Source: Hyphomicrobiales bacterium
GTDB lineage: Bacteria; Pseudomonadota; Alphaproteobacteria; Rhizobiales; JAJFHB01
Length of the DNA: 64,000 nucleotides
NCBI GenBank assembly: GCA_021775755.1
Contig: JAJFHE010000019.1
Location: forward strand, 1-64,000
Direction of reading: 5' to 3'
The notes under the pieces are model-generated. The model saw only the letters and a list, made by a program, of their open reading frames with translations. It did not search any database and was not told the DNA's origin. Below are positions 25,991 through 35,132 of the stretch, one piece after another (positions within the stretch are counted from its first letter, which is position 1; the number at the start of each line of letters is the position of its first letter). A program made the translations under genes and the position numbers.

Positions 25991-26068
25991 GGTTGCTTCC
26001 TCCGTTTTGCAACTAATCCGTAGTCAGTTTCATATTTGAGCCGTCTTCGACGGATTAGCTTTGCGGCT

Positions 26069-27223
26069 CTATGAATCTTCCAGCGCCAGGGCGGCAGCGT
26101 TCTTCCATCCCAGGGCGACTGCTTCGCCGGGCTCAAACGCTCCACGCTTACTTTCGATATGCTTGGGAGACAGCACGAGAATGTCCCCGAGACCGTCCGT
26201 TTCAATCAGATACTCGGTGTGCTCACCAAGAAAAATGCGGTTCTTGATGCGGCCGTTCAGGGCAACATCGGTAGCCATGTCGACAGCGCATGAATTGTGA
26301 GAGCTCACAACGATCAACTCGGGGCGGATCGCAATGCTTGCGGCCACACCGACCGAAAACCCCGAAGCGCTGGCAGAAGGAGCGCCGACAAACGTCCGGC
26401 CATTCGCGTCTTCAACGGTGACGTAGCGGCCGTTTATGTTTGTCACAGAACCGGTAATGAAATTCGACTTGCCGACAAAATCGGCGACGTAAAGATTACT
26501 CGGTTGATCGTACAAATCGCGAGGGCTTCCCATCTGCACCACACACCCCTCGCGCATGATGCAAATACGGTCGCTCATGGAGAGCGCCTCTTCCTGATCG
26601 TGGGTTACGAGAATGAACGTAATGCCCACATCGCGCTGCAGTGTTTGCAACTCGATCTGCATATCCCGGCGCAGTTTCCGGTCGAGTGCCGCGAGTGGTT
26701 CATCGAGCAGCAGAACCGTCGGCTTATTGATCAGCGCCCGAGCGAGAGCTACGCGCTGCTGCTGGCCACCGGACAGCTCCCAAATCCGGCGCTTGCCGTA
26801 CCCGGACATCTGCACCATCTCAAGCAGTTCATCGACTTGCCGGTAGGTTTCCGATTTTGGGGGCTTGGGACTGCGCTGGCGCAGGCCATATCCGATATTG
26901 TCCGAAACGTTCATGTGAGGGAACAAGGCGTAATGCTGGAACACCATGTTGACGGGGCGCCTGTGGGGCGGCACGCCGATGACAGAGACCCCGCCTATCT
27001 GGACGTTGCCCTGTGTGGGTTGTTCAAAGCCAGCAATCAAACGCAATGATGTCGTCTTGCCACAGCCTGAAGGACCGAGAAAACTGAAGAACTCGCCCCG
27101 CTCGACGGATAGGCTGACATTGTCCAATGCAACCACATCGCCATAACGCTTGGTCACCTGATCGAACTGGATGTCCGGCGAACCCGACTTGTCGGAGTTG
27201 ATCATGGATACGTTGAGTTCCAT
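26069..27223 (-). CDS. potA: Spermidine/putrescine-type ABC ATPase, PotA-like
   Basis: 384 residues. Walker A GPSGCGKTTS, signature LSGGQQQRVALARAL and Walker B VLLLDEPLAALD are intact. A C-terminal TOBE domain follows the ATPase (AIRPELIVV, IFLGEHTEYLIE). It leads the pot-SMP-30 operon and is divergent from a LuxR-type regulator. The first ATG (27223) is used; a second (27205) is also possible. Confidence 0.93.
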   Translation of the reverse strand: MELNVSMINSDKSGSPDIQFDQVTKRYGDVVALDNVSLSVERGEFFSFLGPSGCGKTTSLRLIAGFEQPTQGNVQIGGVSVIGVPPHRRPVNMVFQHYALFPHMNVSDNIGYGLRQRSPKPPKSETYRQVDELLEMVQMSGYGKRRIWELSGGQQQRVALARALINKPTVLLLDEPLAALDRKLRRDMQIELQTLQRDVGITFILVTHDQEEALSMSDRICIMREGCVVQMGSPRDLYDQPSNLYVADFVGKSNFITGSVTNINGRYVTVEDANGRTFVGAPSASASGFSVGVAASIAIRPELIVVSSHNSCAVDMATDVALNGRIKNRIFLGEHTEYLIETDGLGDILVLSPKHIESKRGAFEPGEAVALGWKNAAALALEDS

Positions 27224-27313
27224 CGCTGCCGCTTACATGCGTAAGCGCTATTGAACGTATTCGGTCAGTTGCCACGTCGGCCACCGCAAGCATGCTCCTA
27301 TTCGCGCGTGACT

Positions 27314-27338
27314 GTATATATCCCCCACGGTATATATG
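27314..27338. promoter_or_regulatory. GTATATAT direct repeats in the potA/luxR divergent region
   Basis: Two copies of GTATATAT followed by C or G and then C (27314..27321 and 27330..27337) are spaced 16 bp start to start. They lie in the 171-bp gap between the divergent potA-like and luxR-like genes. They could be operator half-sites for the LuxR protein or overlapping -10 elements; no experiment is implied. Confidence 0.3.
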
Positions 27339-27394
27339 CCCTCCAAGATGGTTTTGGTCGAAATCAACCCAGAGCAGGGATATTACCACCGTCG

Positions 27395-28252
27395 ATGAGC
27401 AACAGCCGAAGCACACTGTTGAAACTGGATTCCCGTGATTGGCACGAACAGATTGCGCAGGTGATTTCGGCCGAAGACACGCCGCAGTTTCCTGCCGTTC
27501 TAGTCGAAGCACTACGCAACGTCGTGCCGTTCGACAATTCCGTGTTTTTCGCATACCGCCGGCAGCACAGACCGATTTGCACGTACGATACGTTCACGCC
27601 CAAGCAGCGCATTGTGTTCGTCACCGACTACCTGGAGGGACCGTATCTGCTGGATCCTTTTTATCAGATGTATGCGGACCGAATGGCACCGGGACTGTAT
27701 CGTCTTCGCGAAATTGCGCCGGATCGGTTCTATCATTCCGAATACTACAGATCCTACTACCGCCGCACCGGGCTTGCCGAAGAGATTGGATTCCTGGTTT
27801 CCCTCCCCCACGACATGATGCTGGTGATTTCCTTGATGCGGGCAGGCACCAGTGCACAGTTCAGCGATCGCGATATGCACAAGCTCAGGCGCATGGAGCC
27901 GATCGTGCATGCATCGTCTGCCAGGCACTGGAACACCCTGAGCGATTATCACACCGGCGACGATGGCGAAGAGGCAGCGCATCCATCGCTGGATCATCAG
28001 GTCTCAAGCGCGTTTGAAAATTTCGGTGAAGGCGTTCTCACACCACGGGAGCGCGAGGTTGTGCGCCTGGTACTGCGCGGGCACTCGTCAAATTCAATCG
28101 GACGCCAGTTTCAAATCAGCACGGGAACGGTCAAGATACACCGAAGGAACATTTACGCGAAGCTTGGCATATCTTCGCAGTTCGAGCTGTTTTCTCACTT
28201 CATTTCCTATCTTTCAGGAAGTGCGGGTCACGACAGCGCGCAGGGTCACTAA
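27395..28252 (+). CDS. LuxR-family transcriptional regulator
   Basis: 285 residues. The N-terminal half (VPFDNSVFFAYRRQHRP, LLDPFYQMYADRMAPGLY) is a GAF-like sensor region of unknown ligand. The C-terminal GerE/LuxR helix-turn-helix is clear: LTPREREVVRLVLRGHSS, IGRQFQISTGTVKIHRRNIYAKLG. No receiver domain or acyl-homoserine-lactone pocket motif is obvious. The start at 27395 has GCAGGGA about 14 bases upstream; the upstream frame from 27251 lacks family resemblance. It probably controls the divergent pot-SMP-30 operon. Confidence 0.88.
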   Translation: MSNSRSTLLKLDSRDWHEQIAQVISAEDTPQFPAVLVEALRNVVPFDNSVFFAYRRQHRPICTYDTFTPKQRIVFVTDYLEGPYLLDPFYQMYADRMAPGLYRLREIAPDRFYHSEYYRSYYRRTGLAEEIGFLVSLPHDMMLVISLMRAGTSAQFSDRDMHKLRRMEPIVHASSARHWNTLSDYHTGDDGEEAAHPSLDHQVSSAFENFGEGVLTPREREVVRLVLRGHSSNSIGRQFQISTGTVKIHRRNIYAKLGISSQFELFSHFISYLSGSAGHDSAQGH

Positions 28253-28285
28253 GTGCAACCCAAATAGAGTTCGATTGTCGGCCGG

Positions 28286-29401
28286 TTACTCAACGAAGAT
28301 TTCGAGACGGTCCTGGTCCTGCGGCGTTTCGGAACCGAAATAACGGCGCGGAATGCGCTCTTCGAGGGTTTTCAGAACAAACTGGTCCTGGTTCAACCCC
28401 CGCTCGGTGAGATAGCGCGCGGCGGCGCTGGTCTGGCTGATGAGACGGCGGATGCGTTCCGAGCTCAAGGTGCGGTCACCCGGGGTGCCGCGCGAGATGC
28501 CGAAGATGTGGACCTTGCCATTGCTGCCCGCGTAGCGCGCGGCCACCTGGTCGAGTTGCGCGCGCTGGCCTTGGTCGAGGCTGATCTGGCCTGGGGCAAA
28601 CCGCAGGGTCTGGGGTTCGGTGCGCGTCGGCAGCGGCACTCTCGCAGGGCTTTGCGAGGGTGCGCTGATGACCCCCTGCGCCGGCGCCACGCTCGCAAGC
28701 CGCACGGGCTCGGCGGGCGGCGCAGGTTGCGGGGTTCGCGGCGTGACGGAACCGGTAACAATACCGTCGTGATTGGCGGGAACGGGAAGCCCGTCGGAAT
28801 AGGTCGGTACGAGGCGCGAGTTTTCACCGATCATGACCGGATACTGTTGTGCAGACGCCTGGGGACCAGTGCCCTGGGATGCCGGCAGTTCGCGTGCACG
28901 GCGCAGCTGTTCGACCGGATTGGGCGCGCGGGCCGGCTGCGGCGCTGCATCGGGGCGCAGGCTGTCGAGGAAGCTGGTCAGCCGGTTCTGCGATGGCGCC
29001 TCCTGAGGCGCTGCTTGAACCGGCGCCGGGTTCGGGGCGGGAACCGGGGCGGTGGGTGAATAAACGGACGCCGGCGCCTGCTGTGGCGTCTGTGCCGTTA
29101 CCGAACGGGCACCGGCGTGCAGTTGCAGGGGGCCGCCCTGCGTTGAGGGGTCGGGCATGACGGGTGCGGCAACGGCCTGCTGTCCGGAAGCGTAGGCCGG
29201 CGGCGCGGCGAGTTCTGACGTTGCGACGGGTTCCGTCGGGTGCGCCGCCAATGGCTCGGGCGATCGCTCCTGCGTGGTCATGCAGGCCGACAGTCCCGCT
29301 GACGATACCGCGATGAGCACCACGGTCGAACAAGCGCGGGCTCTGGCGTGCCGGCACGCGGGGACTTTGCTGTTTGTTGTGAAGTTCGTCGTCATACTCA
29401 T
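28286..29401 (-). CDS. Proline-rich lipoprotein with C-terminal OmpA-like domain
   Basis: 371 residues. A long N-terminus ends in lipobox LSAC, with Cys at residue 40, so the protein is probably lipid-anchored. Residues 45 to 260 are rich in Pro, Ala and Gln, and look disordered. The last 110 residues (LRFAPGQISLDQGQRAQLDQVAARYAG, then RGTPGDRTLSSERI) resemble an OmpA-type peptidoglycan-binding domain. This architecture would tether the envelope to the cell wall. No close functional name. It converges with luxR and diverges from phaC. Confidence 0.75.
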   Translation of the reverse strand: MSMTTNFTTNSKVPACRHARARACSTVVLIAVSSAGLSACMTTQERSPEPLAAHPTEPVATSELAAPPAYASGQQAVAAPVMPDPSTQGGPLQLHAGARSVTAQTPQQAPASVYSPTAPVPAPNPAPVQAAPQEAPSQNRLTSFLDSLRPDAAPQPARAPNPVEQLRRARELPASQGTGPQASAQQYPVMIGENSRLVPTYSDGLPVPANHDGIVTGSVTPRTPQPAPPAEPVRLASVAPAQGVISAPSQSPARVPLPTRTEPQTLRFAPGQISLDQGQRAQLDQVAARYAGSNGKVHIFGISRGTPGDRTLSSERIRRLISQTSAAARYLTERGLNQDQFVLKTLEERIPRRYFGSETPQDQDRLEIFVE

Positions 29402-29678
29402 AAATCCCCGGTACGCAACTCACCACCGGTTTTGCCTTTCGTCAGTCGCGCGCGGCGCAAGCCGTGCGGCAAACTGACTTAGCCAATCGGCGAATCGACA
29501 GGTTTCAACTCACGCTCTATGACACTCCAAATCTGTTAATCCCGGCTTAACCACGATTCGCTTCGCATTTGCACGCGGCACCGGAAAGCCGCGAACAGGT
29601 ACAACACACCCGCAGTTTGTTTTATGGTGGCGCAGGCGCTTAGCGCATGAGGCGGGTGACCAGACGAGGAACACAGCC

Positions 29679-31508
29679 ATGTCCAAGACCGACGAACCTC
29701 GCGACGAGAGCGGTTATGAAATTTCCGACCCTTCCGAGTTTGCCAGAAACATGGCCACGGTCGCGGAGCAGACAAGCAAGCTGTTCTCCTCCCTCGCCAA
29801 GCATGTCGGCGATCCGGAACGGCAGAAATCGCAAACCGAGGAACTGACGAAAGTCGCCACCACACTTGCCGACATCGCTCAGGATTACATGTCCAAGCCG
29901 GAAAAGCTGATCGATGCGCAGATGGAGCTCTGGCGCAATCATGCGGATCTCTGGCAGAACAGCTGGCGGCGCATGATGGGCGAGGATGTCGAGCCAGTGG
30001 CTTCACCGAAACGCTCCGACAGGCGCTTCAAGGACACAGATTGGGAAGAAAACCAGGTTTTCGATTTCCTCAAACAGTCCTACCTGATTACCGCCAATTG
30101 GGCGCAGGGGATAGTTGAGGGGGCTGAAGATGTGGACGATCACACCAGACGCAAGGCCAATTTCTACGTCGAGCAAATCGCGAATGCGATGTCGCCGTCA
30201 AATTTCGCCCTGACAAACCCGGCGGTGTTGCGAGAAACGCTCTCAACAAATGCAGAGAACCTCATCAACGGCCTCAATAATCTGTCTGAAGATTTTGATG
30301 AAGAAGCGGGCGAACTACGCATCAAGCAAACGGACTTCGACGCTTTCGAGATTGGCGAAAACATCGCCACCAGTCCGGGCAAGGTCGTGTTCCAGAACGA
30401 CCTGATCCAGCTCATCCAGTATGAGCCGACGACCGAGAAGGTGTTTCAGAGACCACTGGTGATCTTCCCGCCCTGGATCAACAAGTTCTACATTCTCGAT
30501 CTCAACGAGAAGAAGTCATTCATCAAATGGGCGGTGGCGCAGGGCGTCACGGTGTTCGTCGTATCCTGGGTCAACCCGGACGAGGAACTGGCAGCGAAAA
30601 CGCTCTCGGACTACATGCATGAAGGCATCCTGACGGCCATCGACGTAGCGTGCCGCATCACCGACCAGAAAAACGTCAACACCATCGGCTACTGCATCGG
30701 CGGCACATTGCTCGCCGCAACGCTTGGCTACATGGCGAAGACCAAGGACAAACGGGTCAAGTCGACGACGTTCTTCACAACGCAGGTCGATTTCGAAAAG
30801 GCGGGAGACCTTCTGGTCTTCGTCGACGAGGATCAGCTTCAGTCGCTCGAACGTCAGATGGCCGAGAAAGGCTATCTCGAAGGCCGCAGCATGGCGTCGA
30901 CCTTCAATTTCCTGCGCTCAAACGACCTCGTCTGGTCCTATGTGGTGAACAACTATCTCATGGGGAAGGAACCCTTCCCGTTCGATCTGCTCTACTGGAA
31001 CGCTGATTCAACACGTATGCCCGCCACTCTGCACAGCTCTTATCTGCGCGAGTGCTATCTCAACAACACGCTGTCGCAGGCCAAATTGGTGCTAGATGGC
31101 GAGACCATCAAACTCTCAAAATCGAAGGTTCCGATCTACAATCTCGCCGCCCGCGACGACCATATTGCACCGATCGCCTCCGCCTTCCGCGTCGGCCGGT
31201 TCATGGGCGGTAAAACGAAGCTGGTGATCGCCGGTTCCGGTCACATTGCCGGTGTCGTAAACCCGCCGGATGCCAACAAGTACCAGTACTGGACGAATGA
31301 AGAAGATCCAGCAGAGCTTGATGAGTGGCTTGAGGGGGCAACCGAGCATTCAGGATCGTGGTGGCCGAACTGGATCGAATGGCTGGCCGGTCATGGCGGC
31401 AAGCAGGTTGATGCACGCGCGCCGGGAAGCGATGAATTCAAGCCCATAGAGGAAGCACCGGGCTCATACGTCAAGAACCGGGACGGTGCGAGAAAGCTGA
31501 AACAGTAG
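29679..31508 (+). CDS. phaC: Class I poly(3-hydroxyalkanoate) synthase PhaC
   Basis: 609 residues. It polymerises hydroxyacyl-CoA into PHA storage granules. An N-terminal PhaC_N domain is followed by the alpha/beta-hydrolase core. The lipase-box-like GYCIGG carries the nucleophilic Cys (about residue 339), AARDDHIAP carries the Asp and GSGHIAGVVNPP the His. Length fits class I enzymes. The start has GAGGAA 10 bases upstream. It is divergent from the lipoprotein gene. Confidence 0.96.
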   Translation: MSKTDEPRDESGYEISDPSEFARNMATVAEQTSKLFSSLAKHVGDPERQKSQTEELTKVATTLADIAQDYMSKPEKLIDAQMELWRNHADLWQNSWRRMMGEDVEPVASPKRSDRRFKDTDWEENQVFDFLKQSYLITANWAQGIVEGAEDVDDHTRRKANFYVEQIANAMSPSNFALTNPAVLRETLSTNAENLINGLNNLSEDFDEEAGELRIKQTDFDAFEIGENIATSPGKVVFQNDLIQLIQYEPTTEKVFQRPLVIFPPWINKFYILDLNEKKSFIKWAVAQGVTVFVVSWVNPDEELAAKTLSDYMHEGILTAIDVACRITDQKNVNTIGYCIGGTLLAATLGYMAKTKDKRVKSTTFFTTQVDFEKAGDLLVFVDEDQLQSLERQMAEKGYLEGRSMASTFNFLRSNDLVWSYVVNNYLMGKEPFPFDLLYWNADSTRMPATLHSSYLRECYLNNTLSQAKLVLDGETIKLSKSKVPIYNLAARDDHIAPIASAFRVGRFMGGKTKLVIAGSGHIAGVVNPPDANKYQYWTNEEDPAELDEWLEGATEHSGSWWPNWIEWLAGHGGKQVDARAPGSDEFKPIEEAPGSYVKNRDGARKLKQ

Positions 31509-31523
31509 CTTTCGGCCCTCATC

Positions 31524-32570
31524 TCAAGGGAACAACGGCTGTTGGCCGAGCGCCGTCGTCTCTTCCAGCCCGAACATCAGGTTCATGTTCTGAACCGCCT
31601 GCCCGCTTGAGCCCTTCACCAGATTGTCGAGTGTTGACATCAATATGACGCGGCCCGGGAGCCTGTCCTCAAAGACGCCGAGTAGGCAGAAATTGGAGCC
31701 ACGCACATGCTGCGTTGCCGGGACCACACCTTCCGGCGCCACCCTCACGAAGGGCTCCTGGCTATAACGTGTGTTGAGGGCCGCCCGCACATCGCCGGCA
31801 CTAACGCCATCGCCGAGAGCCGCATACGCGGTGATGAACTCCCCGCGGCTCATCGGAATGAGATGCGGTGTGAAATTGACGAGCACAGGCGCGCCAGCGG
31901 CAACGGAGAGCTCCTGCTCGATCTCCGGGGAATGACGGTGGCTTGCGACCGCATAAGGCGACAGACCCTCGCCGGTTTCGCAGAACAGCGTGTTCTGCTT
32001 CAACCCCCGGCCGGCACCCGATACACCGGACTTTGCATCGATAATAAGGTTCTCAGCTGAGATGAGACCTCCGCGCACGAGCGGGATCAGCAGCATGAGC
32101 ACCGCCGTTGGATAACAGCCGGGACAGGCAACGAGGCGAGCGCCGGCAATCTCGTCGCGGTAGTGCTCGCTCAGCCCATACACGGCCTGTTTCTGCAGAT
32201 CCGTGGCGCGGTGCTCGCGGCCGTACCACTGCGCATAGGTCTCTGGCTCGCGCAGCCTGAAGTCCGCCGACATGTCGACGACCTTCAGATCGACCGGCAA
32301 CGATGCGATGATTTCCTGTGTGGTGCCGTGCGGCAAACCGCAGAACACCACATCGAGACCCTTCCACGAGGCGTCCTCGGCGCGTATCAGATCCGGCAGG
32401 TCGAGACCCGCAAGATGCGGGAACACGTCCCCCATGGATTTGCCGGCCTGCGCGTTGGCCGTCAGCACTTTGATGTCCATGGCGGGATGGCAGGCGGCCA
32501 GACGCACAAGGTCGGCGCCCGTATAGCCTGAGGCACCAAGCACGCCGACATTAAGTTTCTTCGCTGACAT
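31524..32570 (-). CDS. argC: N-acetyl-gamma-glutamyl-phosphate reductase ArgC
   Basis: 348 residues. It makes N-acetylglutamate semialdehyde in arginine synthesis. NADP loop GVLGASGYTGADLVRL at the start, FCGLPHG, the catalytic Cys in ACPGCYPTA, and HLIPMSRG are visible. I start at 32570 (MSAKKLNVGVLGASG); the longer frame to 32720 adds a non-homologous Arg-rich stretch. It converges with phaC. Confidence 0.95.
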   Translation of the reverse strand: MSAKKLNVGVLGASGYTGADLVRLAACHPAMDIKVLTANAQAGKSMGDVFPHLAGLDLPDLIRAEDASWKGLDVVFCGLPHGTTQEIIASLPVDLKVVDMSADFRLREPETYAQWYGREHRATDLQKQAVYGLSEHYRDEIAGARLVACPGCYPTAVLMLLIPLVRGGLISAENLIIDAKSGVSGAGRGLKQNTLFCETGEGLSPYAVASHRHSPEIEQELSVAAGAPVLVNFTPHLIPMSRGEFITAYAALGDGVSAGDVRAALNTRYSQEPFVRVAPEGVVPATQHVRGSNFCLLGVFEDRLPGRVILMSTLDNLVKGSSGQAVQNMNLMFGLEETTALGQQPLFP

Positions 32571-32725
32571 CCGTCTTCTCCCGCAAAGGCGTGACCGTAA
32601 GGTCTGGCCGGGGTGTTTAGCGGAATGTGTCCGCTGTGAAAAGCCATGCGGCATCAAACTTGACACGGGAGTGCCGCTGCGGCGACTAAAGCGACTCACT
32701 TTCAAACGCCGTAAGGACACCGTCC

Positions 32726-33178
32726 ATGGTCAACATTCGCGATGCCGTCGAAGGCGACATATCCGCCATCGTGCGGTTGCTCGCCGACGATGCGCTTGGA
32801 GCGACCCGCGAAGATCCGTCCGATCCACCCGCGCAGAGTTACATTGACGCCTTCAACGCCCTAACCGCACAAGGCGGAAACACGGTTCTGGTGGCAACTG
32901 ACGGCGATACCATTATCGGGTGCCTGCAACTCACCTTCATTCCGGGCCTGTCGCACAAGGGCATGCTGCGCGCGCAGATCGAGGCTGTGCGGGTCGCCGA
33001 CAGCTACCGAGGCCGGAAAATCGGCGAAGCGCTGGTGCACAAAGCCCTTGCCCGCGCGCGCGATGCCGGGTGCGGCATGGCACAGCTCACGACAGACCGC
33101 ACACGCGCGGACGCTCACCGATTTTACGAGCGTCTCGGATTCACCACCAGCCATGTCGGAATGAAGCTGAAGTTCTGA
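32726..33178 (+). CDS. GNAT-family N-acetyltransferase
   Basis: 150 residues. Acetyl-CoA-binding motif A is VADSYRGRKIGEALVHKAL, followed by CGMAQLTTDRTRADAHRFYERLGF. Substrate unknown. The gene is divergent from argC and convergent with rpsI. Confidence 0.9.
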   Translation: MVNIRDAVEGDISAIVRLLADDALGATREDPSDPPAQSYIDAFNALTAQGGNTVLVATDGDTIIGCLQLTFIPGLSHKGMLRAQIEAVRVADSYRGRKIGEALVHKALARARDAGCGMAQLTTDRTRADAHRFYERLGFTTSHVGMKLKF

Positions 33179-33190
33179 ATGCCAAAACAA

Positions 33191-33216
33191 AAGGGACGCA
33201 CCGCGGTGCGTCCCCC
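33191..33216 (-). terminator. Terminator after rpsI, possibly bidirectional
   Basis: Perfect inverted repeat GGGACGCACCG/CGGTGCGTCCC (33193..33214). On the minus strand it is followed by CTTTTGTTTT, making a good intrinsic terminator about 27 bp after the rpsI stop. On the plus strand the T-run is short, so termination of the GNAT gene would be weaker. Confidence 0.8.
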
Positions 33217-33242
33217 TTGAAACCGTAACCGCTCGTGAGCGC

Positions 33243-33734
33243 TTAGCGCTTGGAGAACTGGAAGCTGCGGCGGGCTTTCGCGCGGCCGTACTTCTTGCGT
33301 TCCACGACGCGTGAATCGCGGGTAAGGAAGCCACCCTTCTTCAAGACACCGCGCAGATCGGGTTCGTAATATGTCAGCGCCTTCGAGACACCATGACGAA
33401 CCGCACCGGCCTGACCGGACAGTCCTCCGCCGGATACCGTGCACACGATGTCGTACTGGTCCTTGCGCTCAGCGGCAACCATGGGCTGCTCGATGATCAT
33501 GCGCAGAACCGGGCGGGCAAAGTAGGTCTCGAACTCGCGGCTGTTGACCGTGACCTTGCCACTGCCGGGCTTAATCCACACGCGGGCGACCGCGTTCTTG
33601 CGTTTGCCGGTAGCATAGGCACGACCGTGGTCGTCGAGCTGCTGTTCGCGAACGATGGGTGCATCGGCTGCCTGAACTTCGACACCCAAGGCATCGCCCA
33701 GATCGTCCAAACGTTGTGTTTCCTGTTCCGCCAC
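33243..33734 (-). CDS. rpsI: 30S ribosomal protein S9
   Basis: 163 residues. [20 protein letters not shown] near residue 40, [19 protein letters not shown], and the basic tail [17 protein letters not shown] are diagnostic of S9. The N-terminal extension of about 38 residues is usual in alphaproteobacteria. It is 2 bp after rplM and cotranscribed with it. Confidence 0.98.
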   Translation of the reverse strand: MAEQETQRLDDLGDALGVEVQAADAPIVREQQLDDHGRAYATGKRKNAVARVWIKPGSGKVTVNSREFETYFARPVLRMIIEQPMVAAERKDQYDIVCTVSGGGLSGQAGAVRHGVSKALTYYEPDLRGVLKKGGFLTRDSRVVERKKYGRAKARRSFQFSKR

Positions 33735-33736
33735 GA

Positions 33737-34201
33737 TCAGGCCCTCCTGACATTCTTGGAGTTGAGAGAGGCCACATCGAGGGCCACAGGCTGCTGTGCT
33801 TCATGCGGGTGTTCGGCACCCGAATAGACACGCAGGTTCTTGAGTTGCTGGTTCGACAGCGGACCGCCAGGCATCATGCGTTGTACCGCCTTCTGCAGCA
33901 CGCGCTCGGGGAACTTGCCGTCGAGAATCTTTTCCGCGGTGCGTTCCTTGATGCCACCGGGGTAACCGGTGTGCCAGTAGTAGGTTTTGTTGGCGCGCTT
34001 GTTGCCAGTAAGCACAACCTTGTCGGCATTGACGACGACAACGTTGTCGCCGCAGTCGATATGGGGCGTGTACATCGGCTTGTGTTTGCCGCGCAGGCGG
34101 GTGACGATAAGGGCTGCGACGCGGCCAACAACGAGGCCTTCGGCGTCAATCAGCAGCCATTTCTTGTCCACCTCTACAGGTTTTGCAGAGTACGTCTTCA
34201 T
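33737..34201 (-). CDS. rplM: 50S ribosomal protein L13
   Basis: 154 residues. [58 protein letters not shown] and [18 protein letters not shown] are L13 motifs. First gene of the rplM-rpsI operon. Confidence 0.98.
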   Translation of the reverse strand: MKTYSAKPVEVDKKWLLIDAEGLVVGRVAALIVTRLRGKHKPMYTPHIDCGDNVVVVNADKVVLTGNKRANKTYYWHTGYPGGIKERTAEKILDGKFPERVLQKAVQRMMPGGPLSNQQLKNLRVYSGAEHPHEAQQPVALDVASLNSKNVRRA

Positions 34202-34364
34202 GTCAAAACTCTTCGTGAAGCTTAAGCCCCTTCATGGGGCGCCAGCGCCATGCGCACCGTCAAACCGCATCACATGGCTTCGGTGCAGGCTTCTACTGGA
34301 AGCGGAAACCTCAGTCAACCGTTTTCGGCGAGAATTATCGCGAAATTACAGTAGCTTATGAATA

Positions 34365-34380
34365 CGGTAATATATTACCG
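34365..34380. promoter_or_regulatory. Perfect 16-bp palindrome CGGTAATATATTACCG
   Basis: An exact palindrome in an AT-rich part of the gap between rplM and the divergent secreted-protein gene, 164 bp from the rplM start and 186 bp from the other start. It looks like a binding site for a dimeric regulator. Neither the protein nor the target gene can be told. Confidence 0.4.
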
Positions 34381-34565
34381 CATGACAGCCAGCATCCGTA
34401 TTACGCAGAGTCAGCGTCATAAAACCGCAATTGCCGGCTTTCCAATATCTTGGGCGTTGCCTGTAAAGTAACCCGCATCATATGGAAGCGGATGCCCGGG
34501 CAACATTCGACCACTTTGCCGCGGTACTCAGACGCCCTGGAAAACCCCGAAACCGAAAGAAAATC

Positions 34566-35126
34566 ATGATCAATACAGTACGGCACATTCTTGGAACCAC
34601 ATTGGCAAACGGGCTTGTTGCGTTGTTTGTTTCCATCATTGCAGCTTCGGGTGCGGCCACGCCTTCCGTTGCCCAGACGGACGCTTCCGGCATGCCCGTC
34701 ATCGAACAAGTGCCCCTCACCTACGATAGCGCGAAAAATGCCATGCTTGCCATGCGCGAGTTGAAGGCGGCCTACGGCGAAACGGCGCCCCCAACCAGCG
34801 AAGCACAAGCCTGGGCCTCGGCGATGGCGATGAATGCCGGCGCACAGGCCATTGTACAAAACCACGGCTTCGACGATACCGCTCACTGGCACAAAACGCT
34901 GATGAGCTTCATAATGGCAAATCTGATGGATGAGGAAGGTCAGGGCGGCGAGATGGCACAAATGATCGCTCAGCTTGAAAACAACGACCAGATTCCAGAA
35001 TCCGTCAAAGAGCAGATGCTGGAAAGGTTCCGTGCCTTGATGCCATCTGAAGACAACCTAGCAGTCGCGCGCGACGTCGCCGCGGACCCCGAATGCGCCG
35101 CTCTCATTGCGGAACTCAAGGAATAG
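34566..35126 (+). CDS. Secreted protein of unknown function
   Basis: 187 residues. A signal peptide (residues about 1 to 35, hydrophobic GLVALFVSIIAASGAAT, ending near SVAQ) suggests export. The mature part is helical and acidic (LTYDSAKNAMLAMRELKAAYGE, NLMDEEGQGGEMAQMIAQLEN). I do not recognise a family. The start at 34566 is set by the signal peptide. It sits 6 bp before the crotonase gene, so it forms the first gene of a three-gene unit. Confidence 0.7.
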   Translation: MINTVRHILGTTLANGLVALFVSIIAASGAATPSVAQTDASGMPVIEQVPLTYDSAKNAMLAMRELKAAYGETAPPTSEAQAWASAMAMNAGAQAIVQNHGFDDTAHWHKTLMSFIMANLMDEEGQGGEMAQMIAQLENNDQIPESVKEQMLERFRALMPSEDNLAVARDVAADPECAALIAELKE

Positions 35127-35132
35127 CAGCCT

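Noticed and set aside
34401-34961. Minus-strand frame of 186 codons
   Set aside because: Antisense to the signal-peptide protein at 34566..35126, which fits its downstream operon.
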